Assembly (NCBI RefSeq): GCF_022919115.1
Contig: NZ_CP095072.1
Span: forward strand, 2,542,001-2,606,000
Origin: Gracilibacillus caseinilyticus
GTDB lineage: Bacteria > Bacillota > Bacilli > Bacillales > Amphibacillaceae
DNA length: 64,000 nt
Direction: 5' to 3'
Within the stretch, counting starts at the first letter, position 1. Each line of letters starts with the position of its first letter. Position numbers and translations under genes: made by a program. Shown here piece after piece: positions 38,254-46,180 of this stretch. The notes beneath the pieces were generated by a model. That model was not told where the DNA came from, made no database searches, and saw only the letters and a program-made list of their open reading frames with translations.

Positions 38254-38700
38254 ATGAAATATTCAAAAGCAACCAATTATGCACTGCATACGATGGTTTA
38301 TTTAACAATGGTGCCCAAAGGTCAATCTGTAGGTGTAGAGCCATTAGCGAAGGTTCAAAATCTTTCTCCAACTTACCTTTCTAAGATTTTAACTAAACTT
38401 ACCAAGGATGGACTGGTAGAATCAACGCCAGGGGTGAAAGGTGGTTATCGAATACGAAAAAAACGAGAATCGATCACATTTCTTGATGTCATTGAAGCCG
38501 TAGAAGGGCAACATGCTTTATTTTATTGTTCGATGGAACACGACGCTTTTACCAGAAACCATGACTGTCTCATCGAAGAAGTGATGAGTAATGCAGAAGA
38601 GAAGATGAAGAATGAATTAAGTCAGCAATACATTGTAGACATCGCTGAAAAAATCGACACAACGCATCACGCAAACGTATTTTTAGGAAACGAAGGTTAA
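38254..38700 (+). CDS. Rrf2 family transcriptional regulator
   Basis: A 148-residue regulator with the Rrf2 winged helix: YSKATNYALHTMVYL, LSPTYLSKILTKLTKDGLV (recognition helix, about residues 43-61), GVKGGYRIRK wing and ITFLDVIEAVEG. Cys residues occur at FYCS and HDCLIEE, not in the three-Cys spacing of iron-sulfur IscR/NsrR, so it resembles thiol-sensing YwnA-type members. The 25-bp palindrome in its promoter and a near copy (21 of 25 positions) before the next gene indicate that it controls itself and that gene. Confidence 0.88.
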   Translation: MKYSKATNYALHTMVYLTMVPKGQSVGVEPLAKVQNLSPTYLSKILTKLTKDGLVESTPGVKGGYRIRKKRESITFLDVIEAVEGQHALFYCSMEHDAFTRNHDCLIEEVMSNAEEKMKNELSQQYIVDIAEKIDTTHHANVFLGNEG

Positions 38701-38747
38701 GCAACAGGGGAACTTTTTATGTTAAGTTCTCCATCATTTTTGTTTTA

Positions 38748-38772
38748 ATTAAAGACATTAAATATCTACAAT
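38748..38772 (+). promoter_or_regulatory. Second Rrf2 operator
   Basis: This site matches the 38203-38227 palindrome at 21 of 25 positions, sharing the central ATTAAATATCT. It lies 25 bases before the start of the broken oxidoreductase gene, showing that the oxidoreductase was part of the regulon. Confidence 0.8.
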
Positions 38773-38797
38773 GTATTTAATGAGGAGAGATTATAAG

Positions 38798-39356
38798 ATG
38801 ATAGATTGTGCGGTAATAGGTGGCGGACCAGCTGGATTGAACGCATCGCTTGTGTTAGCAAGAGCTAAACAACAAACGATTGTTTTCGATGATAATCAAG
38901 CGAGAAATGCGGTGACACATGCTTCCCATGGTTTTATTACAAGAGACGGTAATCGTATGTACCAATGGAAAACAGGTAGTCAGTGGAAGACAAAAACAAA
39001 TTCTAACTAAACATGGAATCGATGTAATCGAACAGTCAATAAGTGAAATGAGTGGCGAAGACGGATACTTGCGTACAATTCATTTCACAAATGGCGGTGA
39101 AATAGATCGTGATGGAGGTATAGTTATGACAGGACTTCAACAAGCAACCCCATTAGCAGAACAGTTAGGGTGCACGCTTGATCATAATGGAGGAGTAGAA
39201 TCCGATGAATTCGGTCGAACAGCCATACCAGGTGTATACGCTGCTGGAGATATGAAACTCACTGGTCCATCTCAGCTGATTATGGCTGCTAGTGAAGGAA
39301 GTAAAGTGGCAGCTGCCACAGTCGGGGATATAGTAGAAGAAGGCTTCAGTAAATAA
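38798..39356 (+). pseudogene. NAD(P)/FAD oxidoreductase (thioredoxin reductase-like) with internal deletion
   Basis: The N-terminal ~50 residues are intact (IDCAVIGGGPAGLNASLVLA FAD motif, then NAVTHASHGFITRDG). The frame then breaks near 38950, and the second frame resumes with VIVCTNGKQVV, continuing to a complete C-terminus (GVYAAGDMKLTGPSQLIMAASEGSKVA). Intact members of this family have about 300 residues, so roughly 110-120 codons of the NAD(P)-binding domain are missing, in which the CxxC redox pair normally lies. The start has GAGGAGAG upstream. It cannot make a working enzyme, although its regulator and operators are intact. Confidence 0.88.
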
Positions 39357-39370
39357 AGGAGGAAGATAGG

Positions 39371-39994
39371 ATGGAATTCTGGGAATCCAGCTTTTTGGAA
39401 AAACAAACAATGTGGGGATTTGAACCTGCAGACTCTGCCATATGGACAAAGAAATTCTTTCTTGAAAAGGACGTGAATGACATACTTGTTCCAGGTATCG
39501 GTTATGGTAGAAATGCGAAGATTTTCACAGATAACGGCATCAATGTAACAGGTATAGAAATTTCGGAAACAGCGATTGATTTGGCTAGGCAAAATGGATT
39601 TGGTAGTCCAATTTTTCATGGATCGGTAGCCGATATGCCTTTTGATGATAAACAGTATGACGGGATCTTTTGCTATGGATTGCTTCACTTATTGAATAAG
39701 CACGACAGAGAAAAATTTATTCAAGATTGCTATTATCAGTTAAAGCCCAATAGCTATATGGTTTTCACTACTGTTTCGAAAAAAGCACCAATGTATGGAA
39801 AGGGAAAGCAGTTAGATGAGAATTATTTCGAGGTAATGGATGGTGTCAGCATGTATTTTTATGATACTGATTCGATTAAACAGGATTTCGGAAACTATGG
39901 GCTGGTAGAGGTTTCGGAAATAGACGAGCCTAATAAACATAAGAAAACTGCCCCATCTATCAACTTTCTCATGATAGTATGTAAGAAAAATTAA
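39371..39994 (+). CDS. Class I SAM-dependent methyltransferase
   Basis: A 207-residue methyltransferase. The SAM-binding motif I is unusual but readable as ILVPGIGYGRNAKIF (about residues 38-52), motif II VTGIEISETAIDLA, then GSVADMPFDDKQYDGIFCYGLLHLL and the motif III region CYYQLKPNSYMVFTTVS. The opening MEFWESSFLEKQTMWGFEPA is typical of thiopurine/TehB-like small methyltransferases. The substrate is unknown. It starts 14 bases after the oxidoreductase remnant, with AAAGGAGG as ribosome binding site, and probably shared its promoter. Confidence 0.85.
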   Translation: MEFWESSFLEKQTMWGFEPADSAIWTKKFFLEKDVNDILVPGIGYGRNAKIFTDNGINVTGIEISETAIDLARQNGFGSPIFHGSVADMPFDDKQYDGIFCYGLLHLLNKHDREKFIQDCYYQLKPNSYMVFTTVSKKAPMYGKGKQLDENYFEVMDGVSMYFYDTDSIKQDFGNYGLVEVSEIDEPNKHKKTAPSINFLMIVCKKN

Positions 39995-40086
39995 CTGATA
40001 AATTGGTGCAGAACAGTATATTTGAATCACCACATCTCAAAAGTGAAATAGGGATTTCGGTAGTAATAAAACAGTTCAGCAGGAAT

Positions 40087-40121
40087 ACGCATGACTCTAT
40101 GGAGAGCATGCGTTTGTTTTG
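40087..40121 (+). terminator. Terminator after the methyltransferase
   Basis: ACGCATG, CTCT, a four-base loop, AGAG and CATGCGT form a bulged stem followed by TTTGTTTT. Confidence 0.82.
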
Positions 40122-40414
40122 TGAAAAACAGAGAAGCGGTGAATTGCGCTTAAGATTGAAAAAGCGAAAGTTGTCGCATAGAGTCAGCCCCCTCCAAAAG
40201 AAGCGTCCAATCGGACAAAACTGCATGCAAAGAAGAGCGAAATGTCCGATAAGTATAATGAAAAAGCGGGTTGCATTAATTGCTGGCGGGTTCTCATTTT
40301 AATGTTTCTAAACTAAAAAATTGTAATTTTATGTTAGAATATATGTGGAGTTTGCGAAAGGTTCTTCTTAACGGAAGTTTCACTCCAAAATTATGTTCTA
40401 TTAGGGGATTGTTT
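40122..40414. other. Non-coding gap with no assigned feature
   Basis: About 290 bases between the methyltransferase terminator and the MFS gene. An open frame through it (40003-40302) is rich in Arg, Lys and Ser, has no ribosome binding site and crosses the terminator, so it is not called. The MFS promoter must lie in the last ~100 bases; no clear -35/-10 pair is visible. Confidence 0.5.
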
Positions 40415-41671
40415 ATGAAAGCTTTAAAATCTTGGAAAGATCCAATATTATTGTTGTCTTCGATTGGTATTTCGAATATCGGTGATTTTATTTACTTAGT
40501 TGCCATTAATATTATCGTATTTCAACTTACTGGTTCAGCCACTGCTGTAGCAGGCCTCTGGATCATCGGGCCATTAACGAATATTGTCATGAAATTCTGG
40601 ACTGGCAGTTTTATCGATTATCGGAGTAAAAGAAGAGTAATGATTGTTACGTACATCGTCAGAGCTGTTTTCATCTGCCTGATTCCATTTGCACCGAACA
40701 TGGCAGTGATTTATAGTATTTTAGTTGTCTTAAGTGTGGCAAAGGCTTTTTTCAATCCGTCCTCGATGACGTATATTGCTATTCTTGTACCGCCAGAAAA
40801 AAGAAAACGTTTTAACTCGATTAGTTCATTTACGAGTTCAGGAGCATTTATAGTCGGTCCTGCAATTGGTGGTTCACTGATATTACTAACATCTGTTGAA
40901 TTAACCTTATGGCTTACGTCCATATTCTTTTTCATCTCCGTGATTTTATTGTTATTTCTTCCTGAACACGAAAAAATTGATAAAGAAACGATACCGACAT
41001 TGACGATTGCACAGGTGGTGCGAGATTTTACGGTCGTTCAGAAATTCATGATGCATAATAAATATGTGTCGTTTGTCTATCTTGGTTTTATTATGGTGAT
41101 GATCTTTACCTTTGCAATGGATGCACAAGAGGTTGTTTTTACTCAGCAAGTAGTAGGTCTTTCCGAATTTGATTACAGCTTATTAATTAGTATTACCGGA
41201 GTAGGTTCTGTCGCAGGAGCATTTTTATTATCGTTTTTCTCAAGCAAATTATCGCTTAGATATATGATTACGATTGGTTTGATCATGACGACGGTTGGTT
41301 ATGTAATCTATGCTTTTTCATGGTCCTTTTCATCGATTGTTGCTGGTTTTATCATCTTAGGTTTCTTCAATGTGTTCTTAAATGCAGGAATCATGACTTT
41401 TTATCAAAATAATGTCTCTACTGATATAATGGGCAGGGTTACGAGTATTTATCAGCTAATCCAAAGTGCGATGCAGGTTATCTTTCTTTTTGTTATCGGG
41501 GTTACTGCAGATCTTTTCTCCTTACGACTAACAATTGTTACGTTGGCGCTTGTTATGTTGGTTTTATCTATTATTTATTCTGTTTCGGTGTTGAAACCGA
41601 ATAAGAAGAGTTTTTTTAGAGAAGATGATGTTAGTGGAGAAAATCTTAATGTAGCAGAGAAAGTAAAATGA
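40415..41671 (+). CDS. MFS transporter (MFS_3-type exporter)
   Basis: A 418-residue protein with twelve hydrophobic segments. GISNIGDFIYLVAINIIVFQLTGSATAVAG is the first helix pair, and DYRSKRRVMIVTYIVRA is the loop 2-3 signature of the MFS. SFTSSGAFIVGPAIGGSL resembles the motif C of drug antiporters. The final ~25 residues are polar. AGGGGATT precedes the ATG at 40415; the frame is open to 40280 without a ribosome binding site. The substrate cannot be inferred; drug or macrolide efflux is the common annotation for relatives. Confidence 0.85.
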   Translation: MKALKSWKDPILLLSSIGISNIGDFIYLVAINIIVFQLTGSATAVAGLWIIGPLTNIVMKFWTGSFIDYRSKRRVMIVTYIVRAVFICLIPFAPNMAVIYSILVVLSVAKAFFNPSSMTYIAILVPPEKRKRFNSISSFTSSGAFIVGPAIGGSLILLTSVELTLWLTSIFFFISVILLLFLPEHEKIDKETIPTLTIAQVVRDFTVVQKFMMHNKYVSFVYLGFIMVMIFTFAMDAQEVVFTQQVVGLSEFDYSLLISITGVGSVAGAFLLSFFSSKLSLRYMITIGLIMTTVGYVIYAFSWSFSSIVAGFIILGFFNVFLNAGIMTFYQNNVSTDIMGRVTSIYQLIQSAMQVIFLFVIGVTADLFSLRLTIVTLALVMLVLSIIYSVSVLKPNKKSFFREDDVSGENLNVAEKVK

Positions 41672-42156
41672 TTGTGTTAGTGAGATTTTGGGGTAATGTC
41701 ATAGACCCCACTAGAAGGAAAATGTACAGTGAAGCCTGTCTTGGTGGGTTTTTAAAAGCAAGTATGTATGAACAAATCTCTTATTAGAAGAATACTAACC
41801 TTATCTAAAGGTTAGTAGGATTGAGGTAGTTTTATTTTATTATTACAAAATAATAAATGTTCGCAATTAGAGGACACAAATCATCATTTTTGTCTTTTTT
41901 AGCCCGGGCCATTATATCCAATTGTATAGAAAAAGTATCATTTTTTTATTAGGTAGTCGACTGATACTGTGCAGCAATGATTTCCAAAATATTGTAAAAA
42001 AATAACCGTATACTCGCTATCTTCTGGTATGATTTTGGTATAGAGATTTATGATATGGTGAGGTGTTGATCTTAAACTAAAGAGCAGTAGAGTTTAATAA
42101 AGAATATTGGTATTGGGTAAGCTATTCCATTAAGAAAACAGTGGAAGGTGATTACC
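41672..42156. other. Intergenic region with a 9-bp hairpin
   Basis: About 485 bases without a gene. ACTAACCTT / AAGGTTAGT (41797-41819) forms a small perfect hairpin but lacks a T run. GACCCCACTAGA...CTTGGTGGGTTTTTAAAA (about 41704-41756) could form a weak terminator for the MFS gene. Nothing else is recognisable. Confidence 0.4.
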
Positions 42157-42525
42157 ATGAGAAAACATCTAATTTTAATATTAGGTATTACATTTATATT
42201 TTTAACAACAACTAATGTCTATGCTCAAAATGAACTCAAAAGAGAAGAGCTATTAGAAGAAGCCCTAATCGTTAGATATCTTCCACACATTTTAGAAGTG
42301 ACAGATAATTTATTTATGTGTGAACGAATTACTAATATAAAAAGACTTGGTGGAAATCGTGACCATGAAGTAGTTATAGAAGTAGTAACGTTTGAAAAGG
42401 CTCATATGCCTCCTTACAATTTGTTCAGAATAAAACTTATTGATACACTCGATAAGATAACTGTTACGGAAGTTGAGCGTACAGAAAATATATCATCCGA
42501 ACAACTTCAAAAGCAAAGTTCTTAA
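42157..42525 (+). CDS. Secreted DUF3888-type protein
   Basis: A 122-residue protein with a clear signal peptide (MRKHLILILGITFIFLTTTNVYA, cleavage after about residue 23). The mature part resembles the DUF3888 family of Bacillus: ELLEEALIVRYLPHILEVTDN, one conserved Cys, then VVIEVVTFEKAHMPPYNLFRIKL. The function is unknown. The ATG at 42157 has GGAAGGTG upstream; the GTG at 42148 overlaps it. A short motif shared with the two following gaps lies 37 bases after the stop. Confidence 0.75.
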   Translation: MRKHLILILGITFIFLTTTNVYAQNELKREELLEEALIVRYLPHILEVTDNLFMCERITNIKRLGGNRDHEVVIEVVTFEKAHMPPYNLFRIKLIDTLDKITVTEVERTENISSEQLQKQSS

Positions 42526-42612
42526 TAAGAATATAAAATTGAACAAAGCAATACTATTTTTCACTAATGGATGCGAGAGTTGAAGAACGGAATAAAATTG
42601 GGGTGACTGTCA

Positions 42613-42861
42613 TTGTCTAAGGAAAAATACAATGAAATATTTGATGTAGTAAAAAAAGTAATTAATGAATGGGACCCTATTGGTGTTTTACCTTATGCAC
42701 CCGATGATGAATATAAGTTTGAAGTTGCCAAAGTGGTGACTTTACTTAGCAAAGTAGAAAACGTAGAAGAACTATCAGACGGTCTTGCCAAGATTTTTAA
42801 AAAGGCTTTGGAATGGAATTTTACTAAAGAAGAGTGTTTACCAATTGCCAAAAAGATTTGA
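42613..42861 (+). CDS. DUF1871 family protein (YugE-like)
   Basis: An 82-residue soluble helical protein. VINEWDPIGVLPYAPDDEYKFEV (about residues 17-39) is the hallmark of DUF1871 proteins such as B. subtilis YugE; some relatives are linked in annotation to immunity-like or scaffold roles, but none is proven. The start is TTG at 42613, with GGGGTGA about 8 bases upstream. Flanked on both sides by copies of the recurring gap motif. Confidence 0.78.
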   Translation: MSKEKYNEIFDVVKKVINEWDPIGVLPYAPDDEYKFEVAKVVTLLSKVENVEELSDGLAKIFKKALEWNFTKEECLPIAKKI

Positions 42862-42996
42862 GAGATATTAACTTGTGAATATTGCACTAACGGGTGCGAA
42901 TGCTGAACAATCAAATCTATTCGTTTTCCTTTGTTGATGTAAAGAAGCAGGAATATTGAATAGAATTTTATTTAAATTTTGCTAGGGGGAATAACA

Positions 42997-43254
42997 ATGA
43001 CTATGAGGTTAGAGTTTCCATTATTTATGTTCATTATGTTTTTACTTCTTGCTTTTAACTATTTTGAATTGTTCGAATCTTTAGGAATGTGGCAATATAT
43101 AATAGGTCCTATCCCTTTAATGTTGTTAGGATGGATTTTATTCGACAAGTTAAAGCTTAACGAAAAGAGAGTTGGTAACGGAGTAGGAGTCATGATTATA
43201 CTATCAGGTCTCTCAATTTGGTCATTTTTTGATGTGTTTTTATTTACTAATTGA
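42997..43254 (+). CDS. Small three-helix membrane protein
   Basis: An 85-residue protein with hydrophobic segments at about residues 5-22, 31-49 and 60-80, and a short basic loop (DKLKLNEKR). AGGGGGAA gives the ATG at 42997. I recognise no family. It is the third of three small genes separated by the recurring motif. Confidence 0.65.
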   Translation: MTMRLEFPLFMFIMFLLLAFNYFELFESLGMWQYIIGPIPLMLLGWILFDKLKLNEKRVGNGVGVMIILSGLSIWSFFDVFLFTN

Positions 43255-43398
43255 CTTATTCAATTAACGGGTCGCTAATGATTAAAAAGCAAGATTACAA
43301 ACAAATCCAGTTGCTGCGCAGTATATCCATACTACGAATCGAAAATGACAAAACAGACGCTTTGACCTAAATCCTAGCGACTATTGTGTCATTGTTTT

Positions 43399-44034
43399 TT
43401 ATTTTACCTGAGCTACAGTAATACCATCACCAATAGGAACGATAACCGCTTCTAATTCAGGGTGGTTGGCCACGTGTTGATTGAACTCTTGCATCATGCT
43501 TGTATACCGTTTCGGTTCTGCATCTTTATCTGCAACACTGCCTCTAGCCAGTACATTATCAATGGCAATAACAGCATTTGGAGATGCCAGCTTTATACAG
43601 TTCTCCAGATAATTCGGATAGTTACCTTTATCCGCATCAATAAAGAAAAAATCATAGCGTTTATTCTGTTGAACAAGTACTTCTAAGCTTTCCAGTGCAG
43701 GTCCTGTCAGATAATTTACCTGTTCACCAAACCCTGCTTTTGTCAGGTTTTGTTTTGCAAGGTCTGCATACTTCTGTTCTAATTCCAACGAAGTAAGCGA
43801 GCCATCCTCATCGAATCCTCTGGCAAGGCAAATCCCGCTGTATCCACCAAGTGCTCCAATTTCCAATATATTTTTTGTACCTGAAATGCTGACGAGCATC
43901 GATAATAATTTTCCGGAAGAAGGTGAGACAGAAATATTCGGCATCCCGTTTTCTTTAATAGATTGCATTACTTCTTCTAATAACTCGTCCTCTGTCTGGA
44001 ACACTTCGTCAATATACTGATTAATTTTCTTCAT
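43399..44034 (-). CDS. O-methyltransferase family 3 (YrrM-like)
   Basis: A 211-residue class I methyltransferase of the Methyltransf_3 group (catechol/caffeoyl-CoA O-methyltransferase-like). NILEIGALGGYSGICLARGF is the SAM motif I (about residues 55-74), LTSLELEQKYADLAKQNL motif II; YDFFFIDADKGNYPNYLENC carries the metal-binding Asp pair and IAIDNVLARGSV follows. The substrate is unknown; bacterial members include tRNA and small-molecule methylases. It overlaps the end of the upstream 44021-44299 gene by 14 bases, so the two form one operon. Confidence 0.88.
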   Translation of the reverse strand: MKKINQYIDEVFQTEDELLEEVMQSIKENGMPNISVSPSSGKLLSMLVSISGTKNILEIGALGGYSGICLARGFDEDGSLTSLELEQKYADLAKQNLTKAGFGEQVNYLTGPALESLEVLVQQNKRYDFFFIDADKGNYPNYLENCIKLASPNAVIAIDNVLARGSVADKDAEPKRYTSMMQEFNQHVANHPELEAVIVPIGDGITVAQVK

Positions 44035-44299
44035 GATTCACTCGCTCCTTTTTATTTTCTATTTCATCGAGCTTAAATAATTGCTTAAATTCATCTGTCA
44101 CCATGTCGATTGCCTTTAACTCTCCAACTAATATTTGCTGAATCGATTGATATTCCGGCTGCTCCAATTGCTGCTGGATAGTGGATCTTTTTTGCTCTAG
44201 GCGCTCAAGAAAAGCAAGCGCTTTACCGCGACGAAATGTTTTGGCACCACGCCCTTTGTGATGATGCATGTGGTCGTCATCAAATCTTTTATCTTTCAT
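44021..44299 (-). CDS. Small basic-acidic helical protein paired with the O-methyltransferase
   Basis: A 92-residue protein. The N-terminus is His-rich (DDDHMHHHKGRGAKTFRRGKAL, about residues 6-27), which could bind a metal; the rest is helical (LAFLERLEQKRSTIQQQLEQ, about 28-47, and an amphipathic C-terminal part). Similar short proteins occur in other Bacillaceae and are sometimes misnamed as a kinase; they resemble the C-terminal part of PadR-type regulators. The start has AAAGGAGC 7 bases upstream. A strong promoter with a 20-bp palindrome lies just before it. Confidence 0.7.
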   Translation of the reverse strand: MKDKRFDDDHMHHHKGRGAKTFRRGKALAFLERLEQKRSTIQQQLEQPEYQSIQQILVGELKAIDMVTDEFKQLFKLDEIENKKERVNHEEN

Positions 44300-44328
44300 A
44301 TAGATGCTCCTTTGCATTAATTAATTAC

Positions 44329-44357
44329 ATTGTATACATATGTATACAAATAGTCAA
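44329..44357 (-). promoter_or_regulatory. Promoter with perfect 20-bp palindrome
   Basis: On the minus strand TTGACT (44352-44357), 17 bases, TACAAT (44329-44334). The palindrome TTGTATACATATGTATACAA (44330-44349) covers the spacer and -10, so a bound dimer would block RNA polymerase. It controls the 44299-43399 operon. Confidence 0.85.
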
Positions 44358-44486
44358 ACATTACTTTTTGATATTTTTCTGTGCAATTATGCTTTTTATG
44401 GTAAAATAATGTAAAAGGTACGTATGTAAGGAAAATCGCTCTGCTTTAATAAGGCTTTTATTAAACAAACGAATCACTCTAGTACA

Positions 44487-45710
44487 TTGGAATTCCCAGG
44501 TGGTGGTTTTATCCGTAACCTTAACCTTATTTGGATTATATTTTTTTGTTCCGAGTTTGGACGTTATATGTATTTTGTGATGGTTACTTGGCTCTTAATA
44601 GAATTGACGGGAGAAGCATTTTATACTGGTCTATTAGTGAGTGTGGGGTTCTTGCCGGGATTAGTGATGAACTTACTATTTGGTGTGATTGTTGACCGTT
44701 TTGATCGGCGTTTACTAACGCTTTGTTCAAGCTGGGTTAGTTTTCTCACTTTATGTAGTATGGCTTTTATTATATGGGGAGGATGGTTGACAGCACTCGT
44801 TATTATGTTAACCCATATGGTTATCCAGCTGACTGGATCTCTGTTCCGTCCAGCTATGCAAGCGTTCATTGCCGAAAACTTTACGAAGGAACGGTTGCCA
44901 AAAGTTTTTTCACAAACGAGTACAGCCGCTATCATTGGCGGGTTAATAGGTTCTTCGCTTGGTGGGGTAATCATTGGATTTCTTTCAGAGATTGCTGCTA
45001 TTGGGATCGTTTGTGTTGCTTTTCTAGTTGCCAGCATTGCATTGTTTGGTATAAGAGGAATCCAGAACAATAAGTACACTGCCAAAAAATCGATTAAATC
45101 TGATTTTACTGAAGGCTTCCGCTATTTAAGGAGTAACCGTTTATTACTTCAATTATTCGGAGTCATGTTTATTGGTCAATTAGTTTTTCATACATGTATC
45201 GCTTTCTTGTCGCCTTACACGATAGAGTATTTAAACCAATCAGCACAAATTTATGGTTTGCTTGATGCATTTGTTTCTATTGGTGGTGTCATAGCGGGGC
45301 TGTTAGGTACCTGGTGGTGGAACAAAAGTAAAAACTATTTATCTGTCAGTTCATTACTAGTGGTGATATTTGGCTTATTATCTATAGGTTGGGCACCTTC
45401 TCTGTTTTTCGCTTTTGCAGGGGCGCTGCTTATTGGTATTGGGACGACATGGATACGTGTTTTGCTTCAATCGGTTCAGCAAATTGCGACAGATAAAGCA
45501 TTCCATGGAAGAATGTCCAGTTATCGCATGATATGTAATCAAGGGTCTGTCGTCATTAGTGGACCTATACTTGGATGGATAGCAAGTACATATGGTGCAA
45601 ATATGGTCTACACTGCACTTCTGTTGCCTGTAGTGGCAGCCATTATATTTGCATTTAGACAATCAAAACACCAAGGATTTATACAGATTACAAAGAGAAA
45701 AACAGCGTAG
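44487..45710 (+). CDS. MFS transporter
   Basis: A 407-residue protein with twelve membrane segments. It begins close to the first helix (IRNLNLIWIIFFCSEFGRYMYFVMVTWLLIELTG), has GVIVDRFDRRLLTL as the loop 2-3 motif and AFIAENFTKERLPKVFS in loop 4-5, as in MFS_1 efflux carriers. The only available start in frame before the first helix is TTG 44487, which has no visible ribosome binding site, so the start is uncertain or expression weak. It diverges from the palindrome-controlled operon. Confidence 0.82.
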   Translation: MEFPGGGFIRNLNLIWIIFFCSEFGRYMYFVMVTWLLIELTGEAFYTGLLVSVGFLPGLVMNLLFGVIVDRFDRRLLTLCSSWVSFLTLCSMAFIIWGGWLTALVIMLTHMVIQLTGSLFRPAMQAFIAENFTKERLPKVFSQTSTAAIIGGLIGSSLGGVIIGFLSEIAAIGIVCVAFLVASIALFGIRGIQNNKYTAKKSIKSDFTEGFRYLRSNRLLLQLFGVMFIGQLVFHTCIAFLSPYTIEYLNQSAQIYGLLDAFVSIGGVIAGLLGTWWWNKSKNYLSVSSLLVVIFGLLSIGWAPSLFFAFAGALLIGIGTTWIRVLLQSVQQIATDKAFHGRMSSYRMICNQGSVVISGPILGWIASTYGANMVYTALLLPVVAAIIFAFRQSKHQGFIQITKRKTA

Positions 45711-45724
45711 GAGGAATGGTATTC

Positions 45725-46180
45725 TTGATACGTCAATTTAGCTTGCTAGACATACAGAATATTGTTCCGTTAATGGAACAGTTAGGTTATCCAGCCAATA
45801 AATCGCAGCTGGAGAAAAGGCTTTCTGCTATTGGAGAGCTATCGAACGCTTACATGCTTGTAGCTGAAATGGATGGAGAAGTGTTCGGTTTCTTAGGAAT
45901 GTTTCTACAGCATTACTTTGAATACGATGGTCAGTATGCTCAAATTGGTATATTTATAGTTGATAAGGACCATCGTCGACAAGGAATTGGTAAACAGATG
46001 CTTGAACGTGCAGAAAAATGGGCAAAAGCCAATGGCGCACGTGCAGTTATGATAAATAGTGGAAATCGAAATGAACGATTGGCAGCTCATCAAATGTACG
46101 AAAATTTAGGTTATGAGGCAAAGAGCATAGGATTTATAAAAAATATTATAATCAATGACTCAGATGATGGAGAGACCTAA
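45725..46180 (+). CDS. GNAT family N-acetyltransferase
   Basis: A 151-residue acetyltransferase: IRQFSLLDIQNIVPLMEQLGYP opening, IGIFIVDKDHRRQGIGKQMLERAEKWA (acetyl-CoA loop R-R-Q-G-I-G-K) and HQMYENLGYEAKSIGFIKNI end. The TTG at 45725 is 10 bases after AGGAGG; the ATG at 45716 abuts that site. It lies 14 bases after the MFS gene. Its stop (TAATGA) overlaps the start of the next, broken gene, so translation was coupled. Substrate unknown. Confidence 0.85.
   Translation: MIRQFSLLDIQNIVPLMEQLGYPANKSQLEKRLSAIGELSNAYMLVAEMDGEVFGFLGMFLQHYFEYDGQYAQIGIFIVDKDHRRQGIGKQMLERAEKWAKANGARAVMINSGNRNERLAAHQMYENLGYEAKSIGFIKNIIINDSDDGET

Larger units (their letters stand above)
42562..43286 (+). repeat. Recurring intergenic motif after three small genes
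   Basis: Three related sites: CACTAATGGATGCGAGAGTT (42562-42581), CACTAACGGGTGCGAATGCT (42885-42904) and CAATTAACGGGTCGCTAATG (43261-43280). The first two continue with GAA. They lie 36, 23 and 6 bases after the stops of three unrelated small genes. The coordinates here span the three sites and the genes between them. Confidence 0.55.

Noticed and set aside
40003..40302. Plus-strand frame of 99 codons before the MFS gene
   Set aside because: It crosses a good terminator, lacks a ribosome binding site and gives a highly basic peptide.
42562..43286. Integron attC sites
   Set aside because: The motif has a TAAC core but no matching GTTR partner arm or imperfect hairpin, and no integron integrase is in the window.
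43255..43398. Terminator between the small membrane gene and the O-methyltransferase
   Set aside because: AATGACA/TGTCATT with a T-rich tail exists but the loop is about 48 bases, too long for a confident call.
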